DNA from: Mugil cephalus
Lineage: Eukaryota; Chordata; Actinopteri; Mugiliformes; Mugilidae
NCBI RefSeq assembly: GCF_022458985.1
Contig: NC_061783.1
Span: forward strand, 7,284,413 to 7,348,412
DNA: 64,000 nucleotides
Reading direction: 5' to 3'
A program made the position numbers and the translations under genes. Positions 1-14,989 of this stretch are shown one piece after another. Position 1 is the first letter of the stretch; every line of letters starts with the position of its first letter. The notes below the pieces were generated by a model. The model had not been told where the DNA came from. It searched no databases and worked only from the letters and a program-made list of their open reading frames with translations.

Positions 1-1014
1 CGTTGGTGTGTAAAGGTAGAAACTGCCCATGTGTACTTTACTGCACATTCTACAGTGTTTGTTTTTTTTTAATCTGATCTGCTGGTTGCATTCTGTCAAA
101 GCGTGATTATTTTGCGTTCTGTAAAGTTTTAAGTCGCAGAGTTGCATAGGAAGTTCATTTGCAATTGAAAGTTCATTTGCATGTTGATTTAGGAATGGCT
201 TAAAAATGAAACTGATACAACTTTACCGTAGTTGTACAGGTGTGAAAAATGCATTTCTCATAATCTAAATAAGGTTGCATATCGGGGAAGCTTGACAATT
301 TCTGGTTTCAGTCTGCCGAGAAACCAGATTTCAATTATATATCTATATATATATTTTTTTTTTTTGTTACAAGTGTGCCAACCTGCCAACAGTGAGGGTA
401 ACAGCTGAGTGGGTGGATGAAAAGTGAGTGGCTCGACAGACAGAACGATCTGTCCTGATTTCAACCTAAAACTAAAACGTACGTTTAAATAGCCTGCTGA
501 CACCCGAACAGGCGTAAGAAACACAACAGCGCAGCATCGCTAATGCAGTCACAGTCAAATGATGGGACTTCCGCGATCGGGCCACGAGACGGAGAAATGT
601 GACTCGTGAACTATTGTATGCGGACTCACAACCAGCAGGTAACCACATGGAGGTTGCATTAAGGTTGATGCCCATAAGAGAAGGCGAGAAATAGGGGTTT
701 GGGAAGATGGTGAGTTGCGGTAATGGCGGTAATCTCGAAAGAATTACGGCATCAATATGACGTATGTAGAAAGCCTGAGTGTAAAGCCAGGGCTAAGCAC
801 CAAGAAAGATGTGCACTCATGATATTGGAGGCTTTGTATTATATAGTTTAAGCAGGATTCAGGTTTTCCACTAATGTGGCACAGCAGCGTACTGAATCTG
901 GGGAGAAGATTATTACCACATTAAAAGGTTTTACTCTTTTTGTCAGTTAGTGATGTTGGTTTTGTTGGTTTGATCCCTGAAACACTCCAAACCATCGCAC
1001 TGTGGGGGTGCCTG
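1..1014. other. intergenic, no feature recognised
   Basis: AT-rich sequence with short T runs. Open frames are short, lack recognisable domains and are not bounded by convincing splice sites. I see no RNA gene. Confidence 0.5.
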
Positions 1015-1120
1015 GTCTAGTCTAAGCGGGTGCTACATGTCTACGTGACATCCACACGAATGTCAGGTCCAAAGGTTTCCCAGGAGAACATTGTATCGTC
1101 ACAAGACGGTCGATGCTATT
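1015..1120 (-). repeat. Tc1-like MITE fragment
   Basis: The segment matches, on the minus strand, the subterminal part of a family that recurs at 2.3, 5.4, 16.4, 22.5 and 27.0 kb: the 'acatgtctacgtgacatccac' type motif, then a 'ggtccaaagg' stretch and 'cattgtatcgtcacaagacgg'. The outer end is lost or diverged here. Family assignment rests on comparison with the complete copy at 22,506-22,787. Confidence 0.6.
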
Positions 1121-2334
1121 TGCTTTTTTGGTCAGTGTAAACCTTCACACCCTCAGCCTCCTCCTCCTGTTCTTTCCTTTTGTCTCCGCGTCAGGTGTGG
1201 GAGTGGGCCCTACCTGCTGCCAACTATCTACAAGCATCAACTGCTATGACAAACACGGCTTCAACTCCACCACGACGCAGGCTCTGGTCGCCTGATAATC
1301 GTGTTGATTTAAAGACACGCAAACCGGCAGGCCTGCAGTCCGATCTCCTGTATCAGACTCCTGCCCTTAAGTGACTCTCGCAAACCCTGCCCGCCTCTGT
1401 GGTTTCCTGTGAATGCAAATGCCTTTTTAAAAAACCCCTGACTACCAGCTTGCTGCGCTCCGCTTTTGGATTCACCTGCTAGGCCCTGGCATAAAGGAGA
1501 AGAATCAACGCAGGCACAGCAAGCCAAACGTATTACTTCCTGGTCTGACAACAATCCAGCCTCTTGTTCACTCTCTTTTTCTTTTCTTAGCTTCTTCCTA
1601 AAACATTCCCTTCAGTCTCTTCCAGGATGTCCAATGACCCTCAGCAAATGTTGTGCAGTTCCTCTGGGATACTGCGTCCGATCAACACACACGCAGTCGC
1701 CAGAACAAGCGAGTGGGGTTCACGACTGTTCTCCTGATTACAAAGCCCTGTGTCCACAAAGTCATGTGAAAAAGTCAGTGCTATTTTAACCAACCCTGAG
1801 CATGGATAACTTTATTTTTACACAGTGCTGTGATGGTGTGCAGATGCAAAGCAGTCAATCTGACTCATCCTCTCATGTAAACGGGCTGGTTACTCTGTTC
1901 CTGCTGCCGCGGCGTTGTGTTCTCACAGACCAAAACGAGCTAGTCCAAACACTTCTCACAGCTGAAGGTTTCTGCATTATTTGTTACTGCTCACAAGTCT
2001 AAGCTCACATTGCCCACAATGACAGCACGTTACCGCAGGCAAACAACAGGAGTTGCCGTTGTTGCGTCATGTAACCCTTTGCCTCTTTTTTTTTTTACGC
2101 ACTCCTCGATTACTCATATCAAGCGTGTTAATCAGAGAGATGTGTCCCCACGCTGGAGTATTTGTTTGTATTTCTCATTGCGCACATGAATGTAATTCAT
2201 TAAACAGATTTATAATCAGTCGCGCAGAGAAGGTCTTGTTGTTGCAGCTGTTGTGCTGTAGTCAGGGTCACAGCGTGATAATGGAGCGTATTGGATCCAG
2301 TCCAACAGTGTGTCTGTGGTTGGATATAACTTTG
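1121..2334. other. intergenic, no feature recognised
   Basis: Unique-looking sequence of mixed composition. Several open frames of 60-107 codons occur, but none shows a domain, codon pattern or splice context that would support a gene. Confidence 0.45.
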
Positions 2335-2862
2335 TGAATAACATTGACCATCTAGTCACAATTCAATGTTCGGAGGGGAAACTTTTGGACCCGGCATTCA
2401 CTCATTGGTGTGGATGTTTCTTAGACCTAGACCAGTCTTACCCCATAGCATGGGCACACACCCCGCAGCAGCCACCCCGAGCAGGATGCAGCCTGACACG
2501 AACCCCTTTCACATCCAAAATACCGGGTCGACACAGGATGCCTGTTTTATCCTCCCTCTAATACATCATCGCATTGATGTTTATAAACACAGTCGCGCCT
2601 CAGGGCAGAACAGCACAAGGTGTTGACCCGGCCTCCAAATTCACTAGATTCCAGGCTCATCTAGTATCTGTGGGAAGATCCACAAAGTCCCCTCTCCCCA
2701 AAGGCCCCAAACGAACAACATTCTGGTGGCAGACACCACAGGACGCTCTCAGAAGGCCCGTGTCCATTCTCTGATGAGTCACACCTGTTTCGGAGGCACA
2801 AGGGAGACCTACACAATATTAGGAATGTGGTCATAATGTTATGCCTGAATGGTGTATAATAC
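2335..2862 (+). repeat. Tc1/mariner-like transposon relic
   Basis: This is the longest copy of the same family. It opens with 'aataacattgaccatct', passes through 'ggtgttgacccggcctccaa' and 'caccacaggacgctctcag', and ends with 'gtggtcataatgttatgcct'. In other fish, full copies of this type encode a Tc1-like transposase whose C-terminal part contains a DLNPIEHLW-type motif and a 'rgLveSMPRR' tail; here only scattered pieces of that frame survive. It is an old, internally deleted copy. Confidence 0.6.
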
Positions 2863-4555
2863 TGACGTGACCTGTGTGACTGCATAACTTTTAACTCTCC
2901 TGTCCATCACCGCTTAAAGCCCGCCTGAATGATTTGATCGCTCCCAACGGAGTGGCTCCAGACCACCTTTTCCGCAGCAAAATATTCATCTGCGGCCGAA
3001 TGTGAGTGAACAGGGTAATATAAAAGAGAAAGCTGTTCGACAAGGATTCCTTCCAGCAGAATAGACAGGAGGAGTTGTATTGGATAACATAAGCGTGCAG
3101 AGCTGTTCCAGATAAACTGGTCACTGAGTGCATACATCAATTGAATATTCTTGATTCAAGCACTGCAGAGATTAGGCACTGCGTGGACCTAAGGCAGTCG
3201 TCTGCTACTTCACTAAGTAGTTGCTGAAGGGTACCAATAGTCTGCAGTCAGTGCAACTGTGGGTCCCTCTCATTTCTCCATTTTCCTGCCACCTCCTCTC
3301 CTCTCCCCCACCCTGCTGCCTGTGACCCGGAGGTGTTTGTCAGCGGGATCGTTCGCCTCATCTCAGTTCCTGAAACACATCTCGACAAGAGGAGGAGGCC
3401 GGCCGGATGAGCTGTGCGTCCGTGACTTATAAAAGACTTGGAATACTACGCCACACTGTGAACTGAATTCAGCATCTAATGATACGTTGAGTTCATGTTA
3501 TGCTCATCCGAAAGTGCGACAATGACGCAGCTATGCCGCGAATCATACTTTGCTAAATGTCAGCCCCTCTCTTCTTCACCTCGTCCGCTCCCGTCCTTGG
3601 TGAGAGGAACTGAGACGTGAGCAGGGGAAGCGCAGGAAGGGTTTAAGGACGTACAGGCTGAGAAATGAGAAGAGAGGAGTGAACCTTGATAGCCGTAAAA
3701 ACCCGATGTGAACTATTTCCGGCACAGTTGGTTCTCATGTCAATAAGCCGGACGCAAACAGAGGTCTTTCTGTAGTCCACACGCAGGCTAAGCCACATGT
3801 GAGAGCCGCGTCTGCTGAACCTCCTGAACAACTCCATTCATTCCCGCTTTGTGAAAGTGAGATCACCAGTGACTGCTACATTCTAGGGCCATGATCAGTT
3901 CAGCAACTACCTGGAAATTCAGTTGCACTAATCAGAGTAGAGTCCCGGTGATTCACCTGGTGAAATAAAAACAGGGAAGGTCCCAAGGTAATAAAGCAAG
4001 ACAGGATTAAGGTGTGGATCGCAGGGTGCCGCCGAGAGAGATGGCGAATTGTCCCGTAATCTAACCTGCTGACGAAACATCAAGTCAGAGTCACAAAGAG
4101 CTGTCTGCTGGCATCTCTCTCAGGGACCCCTGATCTCTACGCTGTGGAGTGAGACTGAGATTATACGAAGAGACAAGACACGGAGGCAGATTAAATCCAC
4201 AAAAGAACTGTGGCAATTTCTCCAAGATGCTCAGCAATGTAGATCTATCTGTCAGAGCACTGGTTATAGGACTTTCACTCCATTAAAGAGCACAATTAAA
4301 TTTATATTCATATAATTATATGATGTTAACTAACATAAACAAACTACTCAGGGATTTTATTTCAAAGTCTCAATCCTTTTTACATATTAGTCTATATTAA
4401 TTATAATCCCACTGTTTAAATGTGTTAGGACTTCAGATGTCCATTATGCGCTCCACACTAGAAGAAGCCTGCGGCGTTTTGTGATCTCAACCTGTTGTGA
4501 CATGCACGATGTATAGCGAAAAAAAGCTTGCCTGAATCTGTCCGTTTGCAAATGA
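2863..4555. other. intergenic, no feature recognised
   Basis: No exon, RNA gene or repeat could be identified. Between about 3.3 and 3.9 kb the sequence is moderately GC-rich with many CpGs, but open frames on both strands are short and unlike known proteins. Confidence 0.4.
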
Positions 4556-4559
4556 AGGT

Positions 4560-4990
4560 GCAAAACTTTCCAATCCAACTAAAGCGGCGCAGTTTAGAAC
4601 GGACGCGATCGCATCCTCGCATCTCGCAGACAATTAACTGCGGAAAAATTAAATCAAGAGAGAAATATTTATTGCGCACTGACCATGGACACGATCGTAG
4701 AAGTATCCCCGACAGCAGCTGCCCTCCCTCAAATCAGGCGTCCTCGCCTCCCGTGTGGCCCCTCGGCTTCCTGGTCGGATGTCCCCCTGTTGTGGGCCGT
4801 CTATCCCATGGATGTGTCCCTGCCCTGCTCCCGACAGATGGAGTGGAAAGCGTGCGCTGCGGTGCTCGCACGGCCCTGAAGCTCGCAGGTAGTTGGGGAA
4901 TGCGGAAAACACCCGCGTGCACAGTTTGATGTCATGTCCGATTTTTATAGATGCCGGGGAGGCGACCTCGAGGGGCGTTCACGGCCCCTC
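4560..4990. promoter_or_regulatory. CpG-rich patch, possible promoter or untranslated first exon
   Basis: This stretch is visibly richer in C, G and CpG than its AT-rich surroundings, with several CG-containing words such as 'gcggcgcag' and 'gacgcgatcgc'. Open frames exist on both strands (for example an ATG at 4,685), but neither translation is recognisable. A CpG-island promoter or a 5' untranslated exon of a gene outside or upstream of the window is possible. The function is inferred from composition only. Confidence 0.3.
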
Positions 4991-5220
4991 CTACCGGCGA
5001 ATGAGATGTTGAGAAAACACCTGGTTGTCGTGCTTTATTATATTTTTTTTATATAAGGACAAGCCAAACTCACGGGTGAAATAAAAAAAAAAAATTCCGG
5101 CTTGCACGCAGCCTTCAAAATAAAAGCGGAAGTGTTTCTTTATTTTGGTGTATGCGAAAACCACCGTGAGCAATGTTATTACCTAATACTATTAACTGGC
5201 CAGTTAACATTCACAGCATA

Positions 5221-5221
<1 letters not shown>

Positions 5222-5262
<41 letters not shown>
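5222..5262. repeat. (ATT)n microsatellite
   Basis: An uninterrupted run of TTA/ATT trinucleotides, about 13 units, flanked by 'ataataatca'. Confidence 0.95.
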
Positions 5263-5429
5263 AATAATCAACGAGGTCAACTTCATTGTCTTACAGTAAT
5301 CAGGAATAACACCTGCTGTCCACAATAAATGCTAAAAAAAATTACAGCACTATAAAATACTATAATAGTAGTAAGCTAAGCTAAGAAACTATTATAATAA
5401 TATAATAGGTGTATTATAATACAAAGGAG

Positions 5430-5567
5430 AAGTGTGTTACCAGGCGCCACAGGACACCCCCACAAGGCCCATGTCCATTCTCTGATGAGTCACTACTGTT
5501 TTGGAGGCACGGGGGAGACCTACACAGTAAGAGGCAGGTGGTTTCAATGTTGTGGGTGATCGGTGTA
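5430..5567 (+). repeat. Tc1-like MITE, 3' part
   Basis: It contains 'cgccacaggacacccccaca', then 'ctctgatgagtcac', then 'ggggagacctacacagtaag', and ends 'gtgggtgatcggtgtaga'. This is the right-hand third of the family described at 2,335-2,862. The left part is missing. Confidence 0.65.
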
Positions 5568-5959
5568 GATAGTTGACCACCATTCAGCTTTCAAACACAA
5601 CAGACCCTGTGTCTATGAGTCCTTGAGGGTTTAGTCTTAAATGTGGCACCACAGCAGTGCCTTGGGTTGTAAATTGAAGTGACACTTGAGAATAAGTTAT
5701 TAGCAGAATGTAAACCGACTAAAATTAAATGGCTTCAACAAATTCATTGGTGTGAAAATCGGTCATCAATAACACAATTCAGCAAGTGGACATGTACACA
5801 TTCATGGGGCTGTGTCTCTCTTCTGCACTGTCCTTTGGGCACATCAGAAAATATCCAGGAGGGGGTTACTTTCTCTAAGGTATGATGAGCTTGGACAACT
5901 GTTTATAGGAAGGAATCCTTCATGATTAATTTAGGGAGAATTCTCCTTTACCGACTGAG

Positions 5960-6345
5960 GACATTTCGGTCTTTCGAACATTGTGGTGACATCAGTGTTA
6001 TACTACAGATTACGGGTTGGTCTGTACGACGGGCAGCAGCAGATAAGAAGAGGCTGAACAGACTGGTGACGAGGGCCGGCTCTGTTCTGAGCTTCCCTCT
6101 TGAGCCTGAAGAGATGGTGGGCGATAGTGCTTCACACACTGTGTAAAGGAGGGTTACCGCGGGTCCTTCCTTCCTGCTGCTCTCAGGTTGTACAACCAAG
6201 CCTGCTCCCTATAGACCACATTATTTATTGTTAATTTGCAGTTATATGTATTACTTTTTTGTCTTTGTCTTTAAAACTGTATTCTGCTGCTGCAACACTT
6301 CACATACTCCCACTGTGGAATAAATTAAAGATTATCTTCTCATTT
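5960..6345 (+). repeat. LINE 3' end (L2/Rex1-type), degenerate
   Basis: The translation around 6,020-6,110 reads as the end of a non-LTR retrotransposon ORF2, with the DKKRLNRLVTRAGSVL segment typical of CR1/L2/Rex-group elements. A second frame further on carries the usual 'SFLLLSGCTT..P' tail. The element closes with 'gtggaataaattaaagatta', like the AT-rich 3' ends of that group. It is 5'-truncated and decayed. Confidence 0.65.
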
Positions 6346-6349
6346 TTTA

Positions 6350-7560
6350 AATGTTTGCAGTCAAGGAAGTGAACTCAAGGGCATCTGGCTTCTACAACAG
6401 GACAAGGAGCCAAACCAGACCCTCACGGTCCATGGACTTCAACATCTGTGTGCAGGTCTCAACAGCTCAAAGTGCTATAGTTGTTTTGACTCTTTCTTGG
6501 TTTTGTGTGCATCTGTGTCTAACCTCTAACCTCACTCCCCCCCTGTTTTTTGACAATGGACCTGCACGACTTCCTTCCTTTCAGACAGGCGCTCTCTGCT
6601 GGCCTCCCGACTCCTCCCCTCATCCACCTCACTCTTTCACCCATTCGTCCGGTTTCTCAGCGCCAGCCACCGTTATCTTCAGCGCACCTACTGAACATTC
6701 AAGTGCAGCAGGTCACCTTTAATCCACTCTGTGAAGGTCACGTGGTCTGTAATGTATTTGGGGACCTTTGTGCGTTTTGAAACCTGTCTTTGGGTTTATT
6801 TCATGTTAGGCCCCTTCACCCCCAGTGAGCTGCGTGGCCACGAGAGGCCAAAACAAGCTGGGTTTCAAGTTTACTATCGTTCCAAAAATATCACACAGAC
6901 TTCAAATTAAGATGTCAAAAGTTCTACAGTGGAGCTTTGGCAGTCAAACGGTGTATTGTAGTGTGTAACAAGCCCACTTATTGAGCTTAATTGTTTCTCT
7001 GATGTCCTGACCGGTTTCTAAAGTATTATGCCATGTCATTTTTGTGGCTTCACTGAAAACAACAAGGTACACAAACTGAAAAAATGTTAAGTAAACCGAA
7101 ATTGATCAGACACAGATTAGAAAAAAAAAACAAAATACCTTTTTAATTTAGCATCAGGCTAGAAATTTCACATCTGAATTCAGTTCATTACACACAATTA
7201 CAAAATTCTGTAGTAGTACCAGCCATTGTAATTGCTCACCATGCATGAACCTGCTTGCAAATGTGAAGGACTGGCCGGCAGCTGTGATGCCATGGCCGTT
7301 TAGGTGTTAATGAGAACAGGCAGGTCGCGTGTAAACGCTCATGTTCTGGTAACCTCCGCTGAGGATCTCCACCTTCCACTTTTAACATCCTGCACCAGAG
7401 TGTTGCAGTCTTTACCACCCTGTATGTTTGATCAAATCACAATTGTGTTCCTTGGTCACTGTACAATTCTTTCTATTTTTTTTTTCCCCCCAGAGGTCTT
7501 GTGTCCACTAAGCTGCGTCTCCTCCCTCCCTGAGCCGACCCCAGCCTTCAAAGCGACGGG
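6350..7560. other. intergenic and probable ssr2 3' UTR
   Basis: No independent gene is seen. The right-hand part should hold the ssr2 3' untranslated region, because ssr2 runs on the minus strand and stops at 7,567. A minus-strand AATAAA lies at 6,795-6,800, but whether it is the one used is unknown. Confidence 0.4.
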
Positions 7561-7566
7561 GACGCC

Positions 7567-10416
<2,850 letters not shown>

Positions 10417-10506
10417 GATGACCTGGAAAGAAGAGAAGCAGCGATAACCCACTAAATGACAAACCACTGGGGAGACGGGACCAGTAAATGCCCATGATCT
10501 ATAACA

Positions 10507-10900
10507 CAGGTGGCAAACATATGGCCCGCAGGACAAATGCAGCCCACCAGAGCGTCAAATCTGGCCTGAGGGAACAGTTTGCAAAGTGAAAAAATGACAC
10601 TGAAGACATTAATTGCAATTTTTGAAAAGAAATGTAACCGCTATAGCGAGGTTTCAGTTTCACAGTTTTAGTGAAAGTTGTGATCACAACACAACACTGA
10701 AATCAAGAACTAAACACAAATTGCACTTCTTCTTCTTCTTGAGAAATGTCCCGTTGTTCATTACATGCGTAAAAAATAGTGCAGATCATTAAGTGTAAAC
10801 ACTTACATGACGTACTTGTTTGAATTAAAACTGCTCTGGCCTCTTGAGATCAAACTGGGTTGAATGTGGCCCTTGCACTAAAATGACTTTGACACCCCTG
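10507..10900. mobile_element. hAT-type non-autonomous element (MITE), diverged
   Basis: The left end reads 'caggtggcaaacatatggcc' and the right end '...gactttgacacccctg', giving imperfect inverted repeats of the CAGGGGTGTCAAAC type known from hAT elements. The interior has no coding capacity. A clean 8-bp target duplication is not visible, so the copy is old. It sits in the 5'-most intron of ssr2. A younger relative with a perfect duplication is at 30,843-31,169. Confidence 0.65.
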
Positions 10901-11394
10901 CTCCATACACATAAGAATGTGGACTGTGGTGATTGATGAGATGAATGATTTTGTTAGCTTAGAAGGCATGAGGTGAACTTTTTTGGAATTTATCCAGTAA
11001 AGAGCTCAACGTCGCCACAAAACATCTGTAACAGTTCATATGAACCGAACTCGTGCTATTTCAGCATTTCGTGTTTTATTTGACATCAGAGAGCTCTTCC
11101 TTCAATAAGTTGAGCGTTTTAATGACTAAACTGAGCTAAAAGAGTCACATTTTAAACAGCTTAGCTTCGGGCCAAGGTGTCGATCATTGAATGGTACAGA
11201 CGCTTACGTGGACCAGTCGACTCATTGCTATGCTAGCCTTCAGTGACAAAATTACAATAAAAACGCCGCTTACAGTCTAAATGTACACAGCAGGGTGTAA
11301 CCTCGGCAATGTTAACATGTCTGGTTATAAATAATTAAATCGGTAAATCAACGCAGTTGGTAAAATGAACAGAATCAGTAATAAAGGCTGTTAC

Positions 11395-11450
11395 CGTCCA
11401 GTAGTCGTCTTCGAACCGCAGATATTGAAGGAACCAGACCGGCGCATGCT
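11395..11450 (-). other. ssr2: putative ssr2 untranslated first exon
   Basis: The ssr2 coding start lies nine bases inside its exon, so an upstream untranslated exon is needed. On the minus strand a plausible donor (TGGACG|GTAACAG) ends an exon at 11,395, within a CpG-containing stretch ('gtcgtcttcgaaccgc'). The 5' boundary is a guess. Splicing has not been demonstrated. Confidence 0.35.
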
Positions 11451-11459
11451 CACAAGCTT

Positions 11460-12545
11460 TAAGTCACTCTTTACATGACGTGTACCGGGGGGAGCGCTGA
11501 GGAAGGCTGCAGACTGCAGCGCCCCTGCTGTCCTGGCGGAGGTGCGACAGTGCCTCGAATTGTGAAATCACGTGAATTGAGGTTGTACCGTGTTGTTAGA
11601 CTGCGGTTGTAAGGTGTGAAAATTATCATTTTTCCCGACCGATCAGCTAGACAGTCGGGGATGTTTTGGGGAGCTGATAAGTGGTGGTTAAAAGTGCAGC
11701 TTGGCACCTCCCCCCATGCCTGTGCTGCAGTGCCTTGAGCAAGCAAAGCAGCAACATAGTTTCCCCTCGAGGATTAATACAGTAAAAATTATTATTATTA
11801 TCACAGTAACATATATATTACTTCCCCTCACAGCCACAAACCACTTAGCAGTTCAGTAGGTCCTTGTTTCCTGTGAAGCCTTCACTGTAGGCTTTGACTA
11901 AAAACTGTTTCCTCACAGTCAGAAGAAGAAAAGAATGACTACATTTAGTAGATTTAGCAAAAGGGTCGTAATCTACTGTTGTATATTGATGTGCTGAAGA
12001 AAGAAGTGATCACCGCTGACAAGTCTTATCTTGTATTTAAAAAGGTTTATTACAAGATAGAACAATGTCAAAATCACAGCCGAATCTGAGAGAGCTTCCA
12101 GCCAATCGTCGAATCCTCTCTGCCATTCAGCTCCTACAGACCCCTTATATATGGTTCTTATCCCCAAGAACCCCATTCACAAACCCAACTTGTCTCCTTA
12201 CAAGGTCTAGCAATTTTATGGACTGACAACTGGTACATCACCCTTTAACCTTTAAACTTTATATAGACATCCCCAAAAAAGGAAACAAATACTAAAAAAC
12301 TAATGGAAAGGACCATATACTACACTAGTACTACTGAAATGACTATTTTTCTTGGCCAGACCATATACAGTATATAATATAATATAGTATACCACACGAG
12401 TCACTAGGTGGAGACAAATAACCTCCTTTCCACCCTCTGCAAAACAGTCCCTGTTCTATACTGACAGTCTCTGAAGCCTCTGCAGTCAGATATATAAACT
12501 ACACTATGTTTTGAGACAGTTTTACATGACCAAATTTGCATATCT
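11460..12545. other. ssr2-sostdc1 intergenic
   Basis: No gene recognised. The segment around 11,690-11,750 contains 'cagtgccttgagcaagcaaa', a phrase common in dispersed fish repeats, but too little is preserved for a family name. The remainder is AT-rich. Confidence 0.35.
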
Positions 12546-12549
12546 GATT

Positions 12550-12605
<56 letters not shown>

Positions 12606-12607
12606 TC
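12550..12607. repeat. (CTTT)n microsatellite
   Basis: A run of about 14 CTTT units with no interruption, followed by an A/T-rich stretch. Confidence 0.95.
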
Positions 12608-13264
12608 ATTTTTTAAAAAAAAGCCAATACATCTCTGCAATAATATCACAATGACCTGTGAGGGGTTTGTATGATATATAAAGTATAATTTTTAATATAC
12701 AGTACCTAGAGTTAGAGATTCCAGAGCAACTGAGCAGATGTATATCAATTTAAACAAATTATAAATTAAAGAACTTATTAAATTGTCCTTTGGAATCAGT
12801 GACAACCAGCAGTTTTGGTCCTACAAAGACCAGAAGACTCTTTGAGTATCTTTCCACTGATGGTCTCCCAGACCTTCAGTAAACACACTTTGTTCCCTTT
12901 GTTATAATTTTTCTGTCTTCAGTCCCATCATCAGCAGGTGGGGACCAGAATCACCATTTCATTGTTCTCATCCCTTGACTTTTGCAAACCTTCCTCTATC
13001 TATCTGGTATATTTTCCTCTTGTCTATTCATGCACACTATCATGTTTAAAGAAAGCCCTACACAGTCCTTTCCACACACTCGTATTAAAGAGGAGTCATA
13101 AATTCAATGTAGCTTCCATTATTTCAGACTGAATGTGCTGTGAGCTCAAACACTGACAATGAGTAACCAGACAATGTGGAAGCAACTGAAGTCACTGAAG
13201 TCCAGCGGGCTGCTGTGTAGGTGGGTGTGCCCAGCTCATTCATAAAATGCTGCTGCAGTGAGGG

Positions 13265-13272
13265 ATATATAA
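13265..13272 (+). promoter_or_regulatory. sostdc1: TATA box of sostdc1
   Basis: The motif 'gatatataagg' lies about 85 bases upstream of the sostdc1 ATG, a spacing that fits a TATA-directed start with a short 5' UTR. Promoter use is inferred. Confidence 0.55.
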
Positions 13273-13352
13273 GGCACAACTGCAGCAGGTAAGTCATTCA
13301 TCAGGTGTGATATTTCAACTGACAGCAGCTCTCAGATTAGCCAGGAGCCGTC

Positions 13353-14116
13353 ATGCTTCATCCTGCCAGATCAATCCAGCTCCTTGCGCTCCTTCTTCTG
13401 CTGAGCACGAGCAGCCCAGCTGTTCACAATGATGCCACAGAGTCCATCAGTCCCCAGCCGGAGATGGACACCCAGGAACAGCCGGCTGAAGAAGACGCAA
13501 ACCAGGCAAGGAACGGTGGAAGAAGACCAGTGGACGCAGGGAACAGTGGTGAGTCCAAACTGCTCTGGATGATTACAGTAGGCTACGGGGAAATGGTGTG
13601 GCTTCATAATATATATATATATTGTAAAATGTGTAAAATTTACCTGTGACATTGTCAGTAAAGTTGCGTTTCTGTGTCTCAGGCCCAGACCAGAGCCAAG
13701 TGGGCTGCAGAGAGTTGAGGTCCACAAAGTACATCTCTGATGGGCAGTGCACCAGCGTGAACCCCATCAAGGAGCTGGTCTGTGCTGGGGAGTGTCTTCC
13801 AGCCCACTTGCTGCCAAATTGGATTGGCAGTAGCGGTTACACTGGGAGGTACTGGAGCCGCCGGGACGCCCAAGAGTGGCGCTGTGTCATCGACCGAACC
13901 AGGACCCAGCGAATCCGACTGCAGTGCCACGATGGGAGCTCCAGGACCTACAAGATAACCGTGGTGACCTCGTGCAAATGCAAGCGCTACACAAGGCAGC
14001 AGAATGACTCAGGACACAAGGACACATCTACCCACAGCAGCAAACAACAGAAGAAAAGCCAGGTGAAGCCTGGGCTCCAGGAGGTGACAGCCAGCAGCAG
14101 GCAGCCTGAAAACTAA
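13353..14116 (+). CDS. sostdc1: Sclerostin domain-containing protein 1 (ectodin/USAG-1/Wise)
   Basis: It is a secreted antagonist of BMP ligands and modulator of Wnt/LRP signalling, acting outside the cell. Two exons, 13353-13548 and 13683-14116, joined by a GT-AG intron of 134 bases in phase 1, give 209 aa (human SOSTDC1 has 206). Residues 1-23 form a signal peptide (leucine-rich core LLALLLLLSTS), followed by an acidic, poorly conserved linker. A cystine-knot (DAN/CTCK) domain then runs from about residue 75 to 170, with CRELRSTKYISDGQCTS, ELVCAGECLP, the WIG and YWSRR segments, WRCV and the final CKCKRY. The two-exon layout and the QC(T)S / VCAGECLP wording separate it from sclerostin itself. 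The C-terminal ~35 residues are polar and rich in S, Q and K. The next gene, ankmy2, is the expected vertebrate neighbour. Which teleost duplicate (a or b) this is cannot be decided here. Confidence 0.95.
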
Positions 14117-14989
14117 AACCCACGTAATCCAGCAGCAGTTACAAAGAGAAACTCCAAACAGCCACTCCCGTCTTCATCAGGACTTTGGATATGGATGGAT
14201 TCATTTTAAATGTGCAAACAGTAACCGGATATTTAAGGGCCAGGCTAGATGAGAAATGAGAGAAAGTAGATTATAGTTATTGTCACACACACACATAAAA
14301 AAAAGTGAGTAAAATTGAGTCTATAGCCAAAATCCGGCATTTGGATTAATATAATCTGGTCTACTTCAGAGAGTGAGCCATTCAGATGGAAACCACTCTC
14401 CTGTGAATGATCATCAACAAGACTCACGTTAACATGTTTTATTTCATTTGTTCAGCTGAAGCAACAATTCATGTGTACACGGTAGAACTGTTTATTGATG
14501 AGAAACCTATCCATTCAGCACTGCGGATACGGTCAGTGACCACAGATCTGACTTTGGTTTCTGTACAGGAACAATAGCTTCAAACGAAACCAAACTAACT
14601 CCGATGTGATGACAAAACCCGGTGCACGGTGTGGTGCACAGTCACTGCACCTGGCTGTTAGTCGAGAAATACCGCAGCAGCATCCAGCAAAATGTAAGAC
14701 CTCTTATTCTGTAGGGAAGAATGGGAAAGTAGATTTTGTGTTATTACTTTACACTTAGTCAAACCTTAAGCATGGTAGAAAACACCAGTGAGTCATACCA
14801 TCACTGGTTGGATAATGTTCACAGGAAATGTTCTGTTGTTTTTTTTATTATTATTATTTTCGAGGAAACAAAGTGCTTCGCTGGGTCACAGGGAGGTGAT
14901 TGGAGCAAGTGACGAGTGTACAAAGCACTGAAGTTTGATTAGCGTCACTACAACGTAGTACGATCGGGCATTATTTTGTAGCATCGGAT
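14117..14989. other. sostdc1 3' flank
   Basis: It probably contains the sostdc1 3' UTR. A short CA run occurs at 14,284-14,295. No other feature is recognised. Confidence 0.4.

Noticed and set aside
1113-1295. 60-codon frame with a hydrophobic, signal-like N-terminus
   Set aside because: No second exon, no family similarity, and it starts at the edge of a transposon fragment.
4528-4929. 133-codon open frame in the CpG-rich patch
   Set aside because: GC-rich DNA gives long open frames by chance; three frames are open here on both strands and none looks like a known protein.
5222-5262. possible CRISPR-like or tandem array
   Set aside because: It is a simple trinucleotide microsatellite in a vertebrate genome; there is no repeat-spacer structure anywhere in the window.
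12404-12649. open frame with a KERKKERK repeat
   Set aside because: It is the translation of the (CTTT)n microsatellite.
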